64,000 nucleotides of DNA, taken from the NCBI GenBank assembly GCA_018398805.1, contig JAGFBZ010002399.1, forward strand, positions 124,001-188,000, given 5' to 3'. Below the pieces are notes generated by a model. That model was not told the origin of the DNA, ran no database searches, and saw only the letters and a list, made by a program, of their open reading frames with translations. The DNA comes from Hirundichthys speculiger. Lineage: Eukaryota; Chordata; Actinopteri; Beloniformes; Exocoetidae. A program made the position numbers and the translations under genes. Positions 11,165 through 21,775 of the stretch are shown here, in pieces. Position 1 is the first letter of the stretch. The number at the start of each line of letters is the position of its first letter.

Positions 11165-13216
11165 CTCACTGTCTTCAGGATGGACTTATTTAAAAAATGT
11201 ATCTTATAATAATTAAATATACGACTCAGCAGTGAGCAGTTTATTTAATGTAGGTTTGGAAACGTCAGATTCAGGTCTCTGTTGCTTTTTTTTTTTCCAT
11301 TTAATGGTTAATTTTCCAGATTTCTTAGCCATCTTTTGTCTTGTGTAAAGCATAAGTAAAATAAACTGTTGCTTCTACGTTTTTTGCCCAGTAAGTCGTT
11401 TTTTCGTGTTTCCAGTGTTATTTGTATGTCTGTACAGAGCTGGTGACCAAAATAAAATAAACTAACTACCTGACACCATTTCTGCCACATGTAGGTGAAC
11501 TGTTGAAGATCCCCATCCTTAAGATGAGGGAACAGGATCGTTTTATTATTTTAATTTCATTAGCCCAGGTGCGCAGGTACGATTTTTAAACTGGGGTGGA
11601 CTGAGCTGTCATTAGAATTGTGAGTTTTCTAACTGAATTAATATTGGTAGACAAAGGCCTATCTAGTTAACACTCGCCTTACATGATCAACTTGTTATTT
11701 GTCTGGTATTTTAATCATGCTCCAAAACTTGATGTCTTCTTCATGTTTTATTTAAACATTTGCTGATCTCAGCAGGATAAAGAATCTCATTACAGAAACT
11801 TTAACTGTAACTTCTAACAAAAAGGGAATGTCCAAAAATGTATAACAAATTAAAATTGAATTGATTCACACTTGTGCCTTCATATAAATGATTAGAAACA
11901 TTACAATATGTATGAAAACAGAAAGTATAAACACTTGAACCACAGATTCAAACAATAAAAATAAAAAGCATTTTTTTTTCCAGTAAACAAAATTGATCAG
12001 AAAAAGAAAAATCCTCAGCAGCCTAAAAAGCTTGTTATAAGCCATTTAGCCGACTTCAAGTGCAAAAGACAATATAAAAAGAATATATGCCACATCAGGG
12101 AAAGTTAACAGTGAATATGATACTTGAATTGCTCGGTTTTTGAAAAAAATCTTAATAATTACAGTTATAGCTCACTTGAATACCATTATAAAAATAACAA
12201 CATTAAAAGATATGCACCTACAGCCGAGAATGCTAGGGATCAATGTAAATCTGGGGGGGACATGTCCCCCCCGTCCCCAGTGTCATCTGCGCCCTTGCAT
12301 TAGCCTTACTGATATTCCAGCAAAAGCAGAAATAAACATGAAAAGAGCTTACTCCTCACTTGTTCCTCTGAATGCTGCAGTTTTCTTGCAACCTTGGAAA
12401 TTTCAGAAAAGATAAGTGACAGAAGCTGCTGAAAAGAGAAAGGCAGCATCACCTCTAATTCAGAAGTCATACTATCTGTGGTATCTCATGGCAACAGACA
12501 TCCCGTGGCTCCGTAGGCACCACCTGTCAGTCACAACTCATCAGCCGTGACTGACAATCCTGCCTCATCCTGGAACTACGCAAACAGCAAAAATGATTTA
12601 TTACAAAATCAAAAATCTGCAACAAGCAACAGGGAAACTCTTCACCTGAGAAAATGAAATACAAAAAAAACTGTCTGGTTCCATAGTGACACATTGTAAA
12701 AGTACTGAATCATGTGTGGACTCACAGTGGTTTGTAATGTTGTAAACTCTGACTTGTTTTAGACGGTGAGGACTTACTTTGTTCTGGACCTCCTTCAGAG
12801 CAGTTGCTGGTCCAGAGTTCCTCCTTCAGCCCTCAAACTGGGAGAAACCCCTGGTTCCTGCAAGTGAGACACTAACTACTGACAAAGTTCTTCATACAAC
12901 ACTGGTACACACAAAAAAAAAAACATAATGAAATCTCTCTTTAGCATCAGTCCACTAAGCTGTTGGACTTTTCTGTTTTGGTGTGTCCAACCACGTTTTG
13001 CTGGCGCTTTTGTCTTTGTGTCAGTTCCATCATCCATGACTGTTATACAAGGAATGATATTTGCGGATCCCAACGGCTAAAATCACAGAAAACCACAAAT
13101 TCATGCTTAATTTGGAAGTTGGTATTTTTAAAGCAGAAGCTGTATCTGTATCGGTTTATGGAGTGAAACGGACAGCTGTCATCCGAGTTAACTAAATTAC
13201 TGGGCCGTGAACAAAG
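11165..13216. other. no gene; AT-rich decayed sequence
   Basis: Low-complexity AT-rich stretches and scattered A runs. A short patch at 12250-12290 (GGGGGGGACATGTCCCCCCC) resembles a fish hAT fragment, but no end can be paired. Nothing is convincingly coding. Confidence 0.45.
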
Positions 13217-13227
13217 ACCTAACAGAG
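13217..13227. repeat. left target-site duplication of the SINE
   Basis: ACCTAACAGAG, repeated exactly at 13431-13441. Confidence 0.9.
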
Positions 13228-13430
13228 AGGACCCCCTGGTGGCCCAGTGGTTAGGGCGGGCGGCTCATGTGTGGAGGCTGCAGTCCTCGTGCGGCTGGTC
13301 GCGAGTTCGACTCCCGGCTTGTCGACCCTTTGCCACGTGTCTTCCCCATTCTCTCTGCCCCCCTTCCTGTCTCTCTCTATACTTCGAGTAAAGGCCACTA
13401 GTGCTGAAAATAAAATCTTTAAAAAAAAAT
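13228..13430 (+). mobile_element. tRNA-derived SINE
   Basis: The element is 203 bp. A pol III A-box-like sequence TGGCCCAGTGG (13240-13250) and B-box GAGTTCGACTCC (13303-13314) mark a tRNA-related head. A pyrimidine-rich body ends in AAAATAAAATCTTTAAAAAAAAA. It is flanked by perfect 11-bp duplications (13217-13227, 13431-13441), which indicates a LINE-machinery insertion of modest age. Internal pol III promoter boxes would drive transcription. The open frame from 13247 is accidental. This is not a functional tRNA. Confidence 0.85.
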
Positions 13431-13566
13431 ACCTAACAGAGCAGAATCATTTCTATCCTAAAGACGGCATAATTAGCAGCTAGCCAGGCTGCTAGCCAGG
13501 GATAACTTGGTGGGCCACCGGTCTGACAGCCACCGGCTTGTGGGCTGCTTCTTCTTGCAGAAGTTG

Positions 13567-13615
13567 GGTCCAGTACCACGGGAAGTAGGGGTACTGGGGG
13601 GGCTGCAGCACCTCA

Positions 13616-13658
<43 letters not shown>

Positions 13659-13800
13659 AAACAAGAGAGAAAAATGTGGTAGGAAATAAATAAAATGTTT
13701 AAAATTTACTATAAATTCTCGTGGTCTGGTTTAATGTTCATTACAGTATTATTCAGTGGTGGGTCGTGTATTTGGTACCTGGGCCAGTGCGGGTTAGATG
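13567..13800 (-). mobile_element. hAT (ZMYM-like transposase family) terminal fragment
   Basis: It shares a near-colinear block with 52945-53200: the GGAAGTAGGGGT..CTGGGGGGGCTGCAG terminus, a poly(A) stretch, TTGAAAACAAG, and GTGGTCTGGTTTAATGTT...TACCTGGGCCAGTGCGGGTT. At 52.9-53.7 kb this block is the 3' end of a minus-strand transposase relic, so the orientation here is taken as minus. A 31-A homopolymer occupies 13624-13654. Confidence 0.5.
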
Positions 13801-14299
13801 TGGCTATGCATCTTAACAGCAGAAATAAGGATGGATGGATAGAATGGGTGAAAGGTGACATTAGTTGATAACTTGTTAGTTGGTAACTAAGCTAAGGAAG
13901 GCTGCAGAGTCTCGCATCCACCATGACAGCTGAGCTTTTCAACCTGTTTTCACACTCTCATGTTAAACCGCCAACATACATTTCATATATCACGCACGCC
14001 GCTGCCACTTGTTATCAGACTGTTTGTTCTTGTGTGTGTCTGTGTGCATGTGCAAGAGAAGCACATGAACGCCGTGCAAGCAGATGTGTGAAGAACGTTG
14101 GTAGCTGGACAGATCCAGCTGTCTACGCAGCGCTGGTACAGTAAATAACAAGCTGCAGCTTCTCAAAGCCAGAAGAGTGTCCGGGTCTTCCTTACCAGCC
14201 GCTGTGTTTCAGTTCGGTTTCAACCAGGAGCGCCGCTCTGCTTGTTCCTGCTTGCCGACTACACTGAAAGCAATGGAAACTCTCCGAGGCGTGGTGACC
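13801..14299. other. no gene; short GGAT repeat
   Basis: A minor GGATGGATGG tract lies near 13830. No coding region or element end is recognised. Confidence 0.4.
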
Positions 14300-14568
14300 T
14301 CATGGGTATACCTAAATTTGAAGCTTTGTTGATGTTTTTAAAAAGAGGCTCAAGACCTTCCTTTTTAATTTAGCTTTTAACTGAATTTTATTTTATCTCA
14401 ATTTTTTATTTTTATTCATTTATTATGTATTTATCTATTTCATTTATTGACTGCTTTATTTTATTAAATCTTTTATGTGCGTTTTTACTATTGCTATTTA
14501 TCTTAAGGTAATTTGATCTTTGTTTTGAATTTTTTATTTTATTGTATTTATTTTCATTTTGTTCATTT
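14300..14568 (+). mobile_element. possible LINE C-terminus/3' UTR, left of the Rex3 insertion
   Basis: RLKTFLFNLAF (about 14350-14385) followed by long AT-rich sequence resembles the very end of an L2-type LINE ORF and its 3' UTR. The Rex3 copy is inserted right after it. A LINE-like 3' tail appears beyond Rex3 at 17228-17308, so both may be one older element. Inference only. Confidence 0.35.
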
Positions 14569-14577
14569 AATAATTAC
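14569..14577. repeat. left target-site duplication of the Rex3 copy
   Basis: AATAATTAC, repeated exactly at 16663-16671. Confidence 0.85.
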
Positions 14578-16642
14578 ATGATCGATCATGTTCCGAGGGA
14601 GGCAGGGGACATTGAGTCCGAGTGGGCTATGTTCCGGGCCTCCATTGTTGAGGCGGCCGACCGGAGCTGTGGCCGTAAGGTTGTTGGTGCCTGTCGCGGC
14701 GGCAATCCCAGAACTCGTTGGTGGACACCAGCAGTGAGGGATGCCGTCAAGCTGAAGAAGGAGTCCTATCAGGCCTTTTTGGCATGTGGGACTCTGGAGG
14801 CAGCTGACAGGTATCGGCAGGCTAAGCGGGACGCGGCTTTGGCGGTTGCTGAGGCAAAAACTCGGACATGGGAGGAGTTTGGAGAGGCCATGGAGAACGA
14901 CTTCCGAACGGCTTCGAAGAGATTCTGGTCCACCATCCGGCGTCTCAGGAGGGGGAAGCAGTGCTCCGTTAACACTGTATACAGTGGGGATGGGGAGCTG
15001 TTGACCTCGACTCGGGACGTTGTGGATCGGTGGAGGGAATACTTCGAAGACCTCCTCAATCCCGCCGACACGTCTTCCAATGAGGAAGCAGAGTCTGGGG
15101 ACTCAGGGGTGGACTCTCCTATCTCTGGGGCTGAGGTTGCTGAGGTGGTTAAAAAGCTCCTCGGTGGCAGGGCCCCGGGTGTGGATGAGATCCGCCCGGA
15201 GTTCCTCAAGGCTCTGGATGCTGAGGGGATGTCTTGGTTGACACGCCTCTGCAGCATCGCGTGGACGTCGGGGACAGTACCACTGGATTGGCAGACTGGG
15301 GTGGTGGTCCCCCTCTTTAAAAAGGGGGGCCTGAGGGTGTGTTCCAACTACAGGGGGATCACACTCCTCAGCCTCCCTGGGAAGGTCTATTCAGGGGTCC
15401 TGGAGAGGAGGGTCCGTCGGATAGTCGAATCTCGGATTGAGGAGGAGCAGTGTGGTTTTCGTCCCGGCCGTGGAACGGTGGACCAGCTCTACACCCTCTT
15501 CAGGGTCTTGGAGGGGGCATGGGAGTTCGCCCAACCAGTCTACATGTGTTTTGTGGGCTTGGAGAAGGCGTTCGACCGTGTTCCCCGGGGAACACGGTCA
15601 CCTGTGGGGGGTGCTTCGGGAGTATGGGGTGCCGGACTCCCTTATACGGGCTGTCCGGTCCCTGTACGACCGGTGCCAGAGTTTGGTCCGTATTGCCGGC
15701 AGTAAGTCGGATTCGTTTCCAGTGAGGGTTGGACTCCGCCAAGGCTGCCCTTTGTCACCGATTCTGTTCATTACTTTTATGGACAGAATTTCTAGGCGCA
15801 GTCGAGGTGTTGAGGGGATCCGGTTCGGTGGCCTCAGGATTGGGTCTCAGCTATTTGCAGATGATGTGGTTCTGTTGGCTTCATCGAGCCCCGATCTACA
15901 ACTCTCGCTGGAGCGATTCGCAGCCGGTTGTGAAGCGGCTGGGATGAGAATCAGCGCCTACAAATCCGAGACCATGGTCCTCAGCCAAAAAAGGGTGGAG
16001 TGCCTTCTCCGGGTTGGGGATGAGGTCCTTCCCCAAGTGGAGGAGTTTAAGTATCTCGGGATCTTGTTCACGAGTGAGGGAAGGATGGAGCGGGAGATCG
16101 ACAGACGGATCGGTGCGGCATCTGCAGTGATGCGGGTGCTGCACCGGTCTGTTGTGGTGAAGAAGGAGCTGAGTCGGAAGGCGAAGCTCTCGATTTACTG
16201 GTCGATCTACATTCCTACCCTCACCAATGGTCATGAGCTTTGGGTAGTGACCAAAAGAACAAGATCGCGGATACAAGCAGCTGAAATGAGCTTCCTTCGC
16301 AGGGTGACCGGGCTCTCCCTTAGAGATAGGGTGAGAAGCTCGGTCATCCGGGAGGGGCTCAGAGTAGAACCGCTGCTCCTCCGCATCGAGAGGAGCCAGA
16401 TGAGGTGGCTCGGGCATCTGGTTAGGATGCCTCCTGGGCGCCTCCCTGGTGAGGTGTTCCGGGCACGGCTCACTGGGAGGAGACCCCGGGGAAGACCCAG
16501 GACATGCTGGAGGGACTATGTCTCTCGGCTGGCCTGGGAACGCCTTGGGATCCCCCCAGAGGAGCTGGAGGAAGTGGCCGGGGAGAGGGGGGTCTGGGCC
16601 TCCTTACTCCGGCTGATGCCCCCGCGACCCGACCTCGGATAA
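14578..16642 (+). pseudogene. Rex3: Rex3 reverse transcriptase ORF, frameshifted and active-site mutant
   Basis: The first frame runs from an in-element Met at 14578 to a stop near 15705. It covers the linker and the RT fingers (FKKGG, NYRGITLL, QCGFRPGRGT) up to motif A. The second frame, aligned from about 15600 to the stop at 16640-16642, covers the palm (GLRQGCPLSP, LFADDVVLLAS) and the thumb and C-terminus (EEFKYLG, RPRGRPRT). The catalytic FADD box is intact. In motif A the expected Asp of VDLEKAFD is Gly (codon GGC, 15556-15558). The frame is broken at the palindrome 15574-15599. The copy therefore cannot make an active enzyme. Open frames on the minus strand here (14769-15347, 15896-16417) are shadows. 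Confidence 0.92.
15574..15599. repeat. perfect 26-bp palindrome at the Rex3 frameshift
   Basis: GACCGTGTTCCCC is followed immediately by its exact reverse complement. It sits exactly where the RT frame switches. Confidence 0.95.
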
Positions 16643-16671
16643 GCGGAAGAAGACGGTACGGTAATAATTAC

Positions 16672-17023
16672 TCCAGTGTTTACGTCAATGGGGATCTTTC
16701 ACACTAGGGGCTATGCCTGCTCTGTCTGGGGGGCTGTTGCCGTGGTAATCACCCTTGTCTGGGTAGCTGGGGTCCTGTACTGCAGTCTAACGACTGTGGT
16801 CTGGACCCTGGTCTGCCCTGGGTGGTTGCCGCGGTGATGGCCCCTCTGGATGTGGGTGGGCTGGTTCCTGGGGTGAATAGATCCCCAAGTTATCGTTACT
16901 TCACAGCAGTGCCAAGCCAGGTGTTTTGGTGTTTTGATATTTGTGTTTTGATATTTAGATATTTATTCATTTAAATAGAAGTACTTCATCCTTTTTTTTT
17001 TTTTTTTTTCCCTTTTTCCTTTC

Positions 17024-17058
<35 letters not shown>

Positions 17059-17169
17059 GAGTTTTGTTTTGTTTGGGGTGCATGGGGGGTGAGGGGTAAT
17101 GGGAGGATGGCTTTGTGACTTTGGGGTGTGTGACGGCTTTTATTTTGTTTTAATGTTTTAATTTTTATC
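16672..17169. other. Rex3 3' flank with T and A homopolymers
   Basis: GC-richer sequence at 16690-16900 has repeated GGTTGCCGYGGT-type words. A run of about 18 T (16992-17009) and one of about 26 A (17029-17054) follow, which could pair with each other. No gene is seen. Confidence 0.45.
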
Positions 17170-17170
17170 T

Positions 17171-17213
<43 letters not shown>

Positions 17214-17308
17214 TTTTTTTATTTTTTTTATGTAAAGCACTTTGTGTTGCCTGAGGGCATGAAAAGCGCTGTATAAATAAAGTTTGATTTGATTTGATTT
17301 GATTTGTT
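17170..17308 (+). mobile_element. LINE-like 3' tail with (TTTA)n and (GATTT)n
   Basis: A TTTA microsatellite (about 17170-17215) is followed by TGTAAAGCACTTTGTGTTGC, AAAAGCGCTGTATAAATAAAG and a TTTGATTTGATTT tail. The AAGCACTTTG..GCGCTRTATAAATAAAG motif is typical of vertebrate L2-type LINE 3' ends. No ORF is attached. Confidence 0.6.
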
Positions 17309-17316
17309 TCACGGTA

Positions 17317-17824
17317 CAGTGATCCCTTATTTTTCGCGGTTAACCGCCGCCCCCATATTTTTGGCTCGTAATTAGCAGCTAACATAAAAAAAAAAAAAAA
17401 AATTAGCGGCTAAGATGCTAACAACAACAAAAGAAAAAGTCCGGTTTTTCTGCATGGAATGAGCACGTTATTCTGGCACTGCAGGAACTTGTAACATCAC
17501 ACAGGTTGTATTGTTGGGCTCCTGTCGGTTAACAGAGAATGTAAATCTATACACGCTGGGCTGCTGTTGATGCTCACTACACTTTTCATCTAACCCTGTT
17601 TTTGTTCTGCCGTCCTACGACACACACACTACATTACCCATAAGGCCACCCTCCTAAAGGAGCCAGGCTGGCTCACATTTTTTTGCTGTGATAGAACGCA
17701 CACAACATCCTATGATGTTTCCGCGATTTTTTCTTGATTTTTTTTATTATATTATATATATCTGAAAAATCCGCAATTAACTAAAACCACGGAACTTAAA
17801 GCGCAAATTGGCAAGGGATAACTG
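17317..17824 (-). mobile_element. Tc1/mariner (Tigger-like) MITE, copy B
   Basis: The ends CAGTGATCCCTTATTTTTCG and GGCAAGGGATAACTG are inverted repeats flanked by TA (17315-17316, 17825-17826). The copy is 508 bp, in the reverse orientation of copies A, C and D, and carries the shared internal block. Confidence 0.85.
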
Positions 17825-17826
17825 TA

Positions 17827-19165
17827 CTCCATCAAAATCTCAATGATCTCATGAAGCTAGACTTTATTCTGCTAATATGTAGTGGGAATTACTCAAGTGT
17901 TTAAACTCAGAGTTTAGTGGCAAAAACAAGCAGAACTTCAGGCCACGATCTCGCACAGACACATTCCTCTGTTCATAGCACAAATGTGAAAACTCTCATT
18001 TACATTGATTGGTATTATTTGGATACTGGAACCCTGAATACCTGAGACGAAGAGGTTGTAACATGTTAAAAAGACTTAAGGGACATGAATGTGTTCATTA
18101 CAGAAATGCATCTCAAGTTTAAGTTTGAATGGTCAAAGTAAGTTATTTTTGAGCCAGTTGAAATATTTAAACGTCCCAGGAGGACTAGCCCGTCAGTGTT
18201 ACATCTTTCATATGTGCATTGATGAATTTACGTGTCCGTACTTCAGTGGCTGCGATCCTGTGTGAAGTTATTTGTTTTGCTAGTATTCCAACTGGCTGCC
18301 AGAGAAAGTAAAGGCTTTAACTCTTAGCGTCTGGCGCAGAGAAAGTCTGGTAATCGGCACGCTTATCTGCTCCAAAACACCTATTAATCTGCTTAAAAAC
18401 ACCTTAGAGGGAGACGAGGAAGTAAACCTCTAACATTGTGCTCTTTCAGGCAACTTTCAGACGGTAAAACGCAGCCACAGTGCTCATTATCTGCCCTTCA
18501 CTTTTCTGAAGCTCTTTGAAAGAATTTGCATCCGTTTTTTGTGTGTCTTGGCCTATCTCGCTGTTGTTCGTGTGGGTGAATGGTAATCTGAATGAATAAT
18601 TAATTTGGCTGTGAACCAGTTATAAATGAGGTTTAGTTTTCCTCTTGGTGTACGACAAATGCGCTTTGATGTTTTCGCATCAAGGCTGGTGAAGAGTAAA
18701 AATAGAAGACAACTCCGTTACAGCAGGTTCAATGACGGCGCTCCCTACAGAGGATTTTAGAGAAGGAGAGGATTTAAAGCTAATCCCACCAACAGAGTAC
18801 AGTATGAATAAAGACGACAAAGTGATCCCTGCTGCATCTCAAAAGTTGCTCAATGACACAGCTTTGAGAAGCTCTTAACTGATCCAACGGGCAAATTGTT
18901 ATTTAAGGCAAGCAGCGTTTAAAGGAGGTGTAATCCTGACGCAGATTGAAAAAATCAGGACTTCGTCAAAACGGGCAGCTTTTTTTTCCCCCCCACATCT
19001 CCTGCCGAAGTGACGAAACCTTTTTGAGTCAACACGCAGAACGTTACGTCCACGCATGTAAGGCAGGTGAGACACAAACAGGTGTGTCATTTCCTTGTGG
19101 ACTGTGTCTAAGATGCCAAACATCAACCTTTTTCATGTGCAAATGTACTTCACTCTAGATAGATA
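17827..19165. other. no gene or recognised element
   Basis: Mostly single-copy-looking sequence with short frames only, including one on each strand around 18899-19158. Nothing is recognised. It could be host intron or intergenic DNA. Confidence 0.45.
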
Positions 19166-19167
19166 AT

Positions 19168-19440
19168 TCAATTCAATTCAATTTTATTTGTATAGCGTCT
19201 GTTACAATGCTAATTGTCTCTAGGCGCTTTACACAGACGCAGATCATGACCCCTGAGCAAATATCATTAACTAAAATTATAATATTAAATCAAATCCAGG
19301 ATATTCGCAGGTAAAAAAAACTCCCACAGAGGGAGAAAAAAAACCTTTAAGCCAAACAGTGGCAAGAAAAAACTCCACTTTAAGAGGAAGAAACCTTAAG
19401 GAGGACCTGGATCATATGGGGGACCTTCCTGATGAAGACC
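19168..19440 (+). repeat. teleost interspersed repeat (AATTCAATTTTATTTGTATAGC signature)
   Basis: ATTCAATTCAATTTTATTTG, TCTAGGCGCTTTACA, GGCAAGAAAAAACTCC and AGAGGAAGAAACCTT occur in the order seen in a very common fish interspersed repeat, whose class I am not certain of. No coding content. Confidence 0.6.
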
Positions 19441-19451
19441 AGCTGGAGTGT

Positions 19452-19729
19452 TGGGCAAGTTCACTTTCTAGTAGTTCACTTCATAGTTCAGAGAAATTAA
19501 AATGAACTAGTTCAGTTCACCATTTAAAAAAATTAACTAAATAGTTAATTTTTAGTTCTTTTTTTTAAATTCTTTTTTAATGTTGCTGCGGGGAATTATT
19601 TGTCAAAATGATTGCCACTCCCCATATACTACATGTGAGCAACATGCGTTAACGCGCGATAAAATAAATGTTGGCGTTCATAAATCAATGAGCTTACGCG
19701 ATAATAACGCGTTAACTTGCCCAGCCCTA
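19452..19729. mobile_element. hAT-like fragment (TAGGGCTGGGCA relative)
   Basis: It ends with GCGTTAACTTGCCCAGCCCTA at 19729, the right terminus of the family seen complete at 34360-35493. GTTGGGCAAGTTCAC at 19453 looks like a related left end, but no target duplication is found. AACATGCGTTAACGCGCG and neighbouring words match the sub-terminal region of the other copies. Confidence 0.5.
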
Positions 19730-20648
19730 AAAAAACAAACAAAGCAAAAAAAGGAGCACCAATATTTAATAACAAGACAAAGTAGTTACGAAGTAGCTGA
19801 AGGTCTCGATGCAGCGATGTTTTTCACGTTGCCTCGTTACCATAATTTTACGGGAGTTTCCCCTGCAGAGAGCAACATTTAGGAGGGTATCATTCAAAGG
19901 AAGCACTGGGGAGTCATTTGCAATCCTCCGTGCTCAGATTTTACTGCTGATTGCATCATGATTTCTGGCACAAAGCCAGCATGTCTTCAATTTGTGCACT
20001 TGAAGCAGCCGTGATAATCGCTGCAAGGGAACAGGTGCTGCACCTGTCAGAGAGACATTCACACATGGTTTCAGTTCATAAATACAGAAGTAAATGAATT
20101 ACCATATTTTCTGGACTTTAAAGGGCACCTGAATATAAGCCACACCCATTAAAATATAAACGAAATATATATTTTGTCACATATAAACTGCACCGGACTA
20201 TAAGCCGCCGGTATCCAGGCTGAGAAATAAGATATTTACATCGAAAGATTTTGTACCATAAGTGTTTATTCACATACCTGAACTGATTGTTTCTGAACAG
20301 AACCTGTAACACGGCAGTAAAAGTGCTGATCAAACAAAACAGAAAAGTCATTGATGGTTTTATTCATTTTCCTCCTGTACACTAAAACCAAGTTGCTTTA
20401 TTTTTCCTCCTCCTGTGTACTGAAACCACCCCACACAGCAAAGACATCCGGAACGGACCTGTGAAACTGACCCGTATCAGGGTCCACTTGCACTCCGTTT
20501 TGGCCAAAACCGTTTTGGAGCCGGATCGCAGTCCTGCTGGCTCCACGCTGCGTCCTGTCCACGATTAAATCTGCGATTAAAACCTTACCTCTGCGGTGGG
20601 TCCGCTCAGAACCCTGAAATCCACTGGGGAACCAACAAGCTGACTGGA

Positions 20649-20713
20649 AAACTGATAAATCCAGGTGTGTCTGAGTAGCTACAATGGTCAGACACACCTG
20701 GATTAATCAGTTT
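20649..20713. repeat. 26-bp-arm inverted repeat
   Basis: Arms 20649-20674 and 20688-20713 pair with one mismatch around a 13-nt loop. The core is CCAGGTGTGTCTGA/TCAGACACACCTGG. Confidence 0.85.
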
Positions 20714-20717
20714 GTCC

Positions 20718-20726
20718 AATAATAAC

Positions 20727-20784
<58 letters not shown>
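20718..20784. repeat. (ATA)n microsatellite
   Basis: About 22 ATA units inside the TA-flanked element. Confidence 0.9.
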
Positions 20785-21012
20785 GGTATTGATGCTCACA
20801 AAATGAATGTAGAGTAGCATAGCCACCATAGGCTACTTAACAAAAACAGAGTAGCCTTTAACTACTTGGTTTGTTTTTTGGTTTTTCCCCTTCCTGCTAG
20901 AGCGCCCCCTGAGGGCTGAAGAAAAATTCATAGAAAAGCCACATCTCTGTATAAACCTCATGGTTTAAAGTGTGGGACAAAAGTAGCGGCTTATAGTCCG
21001 GAAAATACGGTA

Positions 21013-21767
21013 TTATTTTATGTAATTTTATGAAACTGAAGAAGCTATGCGTTTTTCAGTATACGGTGATTTCATTTGCTCGGCTGACCAGCGTGAGTGA
21101 ATTTGATGTTGTAGACAAAAATGATGTGATGCGATCCAAACATTTTGACTGCGCCTGTCCTGCTGACAGATGTCGCCACAAAAACCACAACTAACTGAAA
21201 TGCGGACTGGCCGAGCGCTGCCATCCCAACAGCAGCCACCCGTCGCCTGCCCCGGCCTTGGCCTGAGGTGGTTCAGGCAGACGAGCTGAGAGCAGCAGCA
21301 GTCGTGCCGCCACCACGACCCCGGCAGCATGTAGCCAAAGAAGCTGCCAGCTCCGCCCCCAGCTGCAGGCCTGGCCCCCGACCGCAGGCCAGTTGGCTGA
21401 TTCAGCCCCTGGCTGCCGGCTCAGCTCGCGACCTTCCACCATCCTTTGACCACCAACCGTCTGATGCCAGGTCAGCTCTGGCTGCACCAGTCTGTAAGGT
21501 AACAAGCCAGACGATGAGAGCACAATCTCTCTCAGCTCTTGATTCCCAGCTCCGATGTCAAAATTCACAGAGAATGGCGAGCACTAAGTAGCTAAAGTGT
21601 TGACAGCTGGCCGTACTCAGAAAACCACATCCCTCTTAATGCAGAAATATGTGGCTTTATATCCTTTTACCCGACGAGGCACATAAAAGTTGCCCGTTCC
21701 TGCAGGCCAGCTCTTCTGCACCAGGCTGTGGGTGTGTTGGTCTTTTAACACTGACGTCGACATGGAA
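21013..21767. other. GC-rich unassigned block
   Basis: Between 21180 and 21500 the sequence turns GC-rich and is open on both strands (plus 21268-21591, minus 21191-21568). The Ala/Pro-rich and Leu/Trp-rich translations look compositional, not evolved. A plausible donor (AAG|GTAACA near 21498) and a possible acceptor (CTGACAG near 21170) exist, but I cannot assign a protein. Confidence 0.3.
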
Positions 21768-21775
21768 GCTCCTTG

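Larger units (their letters stand above)
14578..16662 (+). mobile_element. Rex3: Rex3 (RTE-clade) LINE, 5'-truncated copy
   Basis: A 2085-bp insertion bounded by 9-bp duplications AATAATTAC. The widely used Rex3 primer sites are visible. TGGCAGACTGGGGTGGTGGT matches exactly at 15289-15308. The complement of the second primer is at 15740-15760 with one mismatch. The 5' end of the element, including the apurinic endonuclease domain, is missing, as usual for target-primed reverse transcription. The copy ends shortly after the ORF stop in GCGGAAGAAGACGG, a decayed form of the short 3' tail. Codon content is GC-rich, unlike the AT-rich flanks. Confidence 0.95.
20102..21010. mobile_element. TA-flanked DNA element with CCRTATTTTCYGGACT ends
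   Basis: The left end CCATATTTTCTGGACTTTAA and right end GGCTTATAGTCCGGAAAATA are inverted repeats. TA occurs at 20100-20101 and 21011-21012. The element is 909 bp and encodes no transposase. It contains a 26-bp inverted repeat (20649-20713) and an ATA microsatellite (20718-20784). An isolated right end of the same family lies at 41148-41214. The termini resemble mariner-type elements. Confidence 0.7.

Noticed and set aside
13228..13320. Functional tRNA gene
   Set aside because: A and B boxes are present but no cloverleaf with anticodon stem and acceptor pairing can be drawn; the context is a SINE with tail and duplications.
13247..13483. 78-codon open frame at the SINE
   Set aside because: It lies over the tRNA-like head and tail of the SINE; not a protein.
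14769..16417. Long minus-strand open frames opposite the Rex3 RT (14769-15347, 15896-16417)
   Set aside because: Shadow frames of a GC-rich ORF; no motifs, and the plus strand carries clear RT blocks.
16992..17054. Terminator-like T/A hairpin
   Set aside because: Simple homopolymer runs near LINE tails in a vertebrate genome; a bacterial-type terminator is not applicable.
21191..21591. Host gene exon in the GC-rich block (open on both strands)
   Set aside because: Both translations are low-complexity and compositional; no recognised domain. Kept only as an unassigned block.
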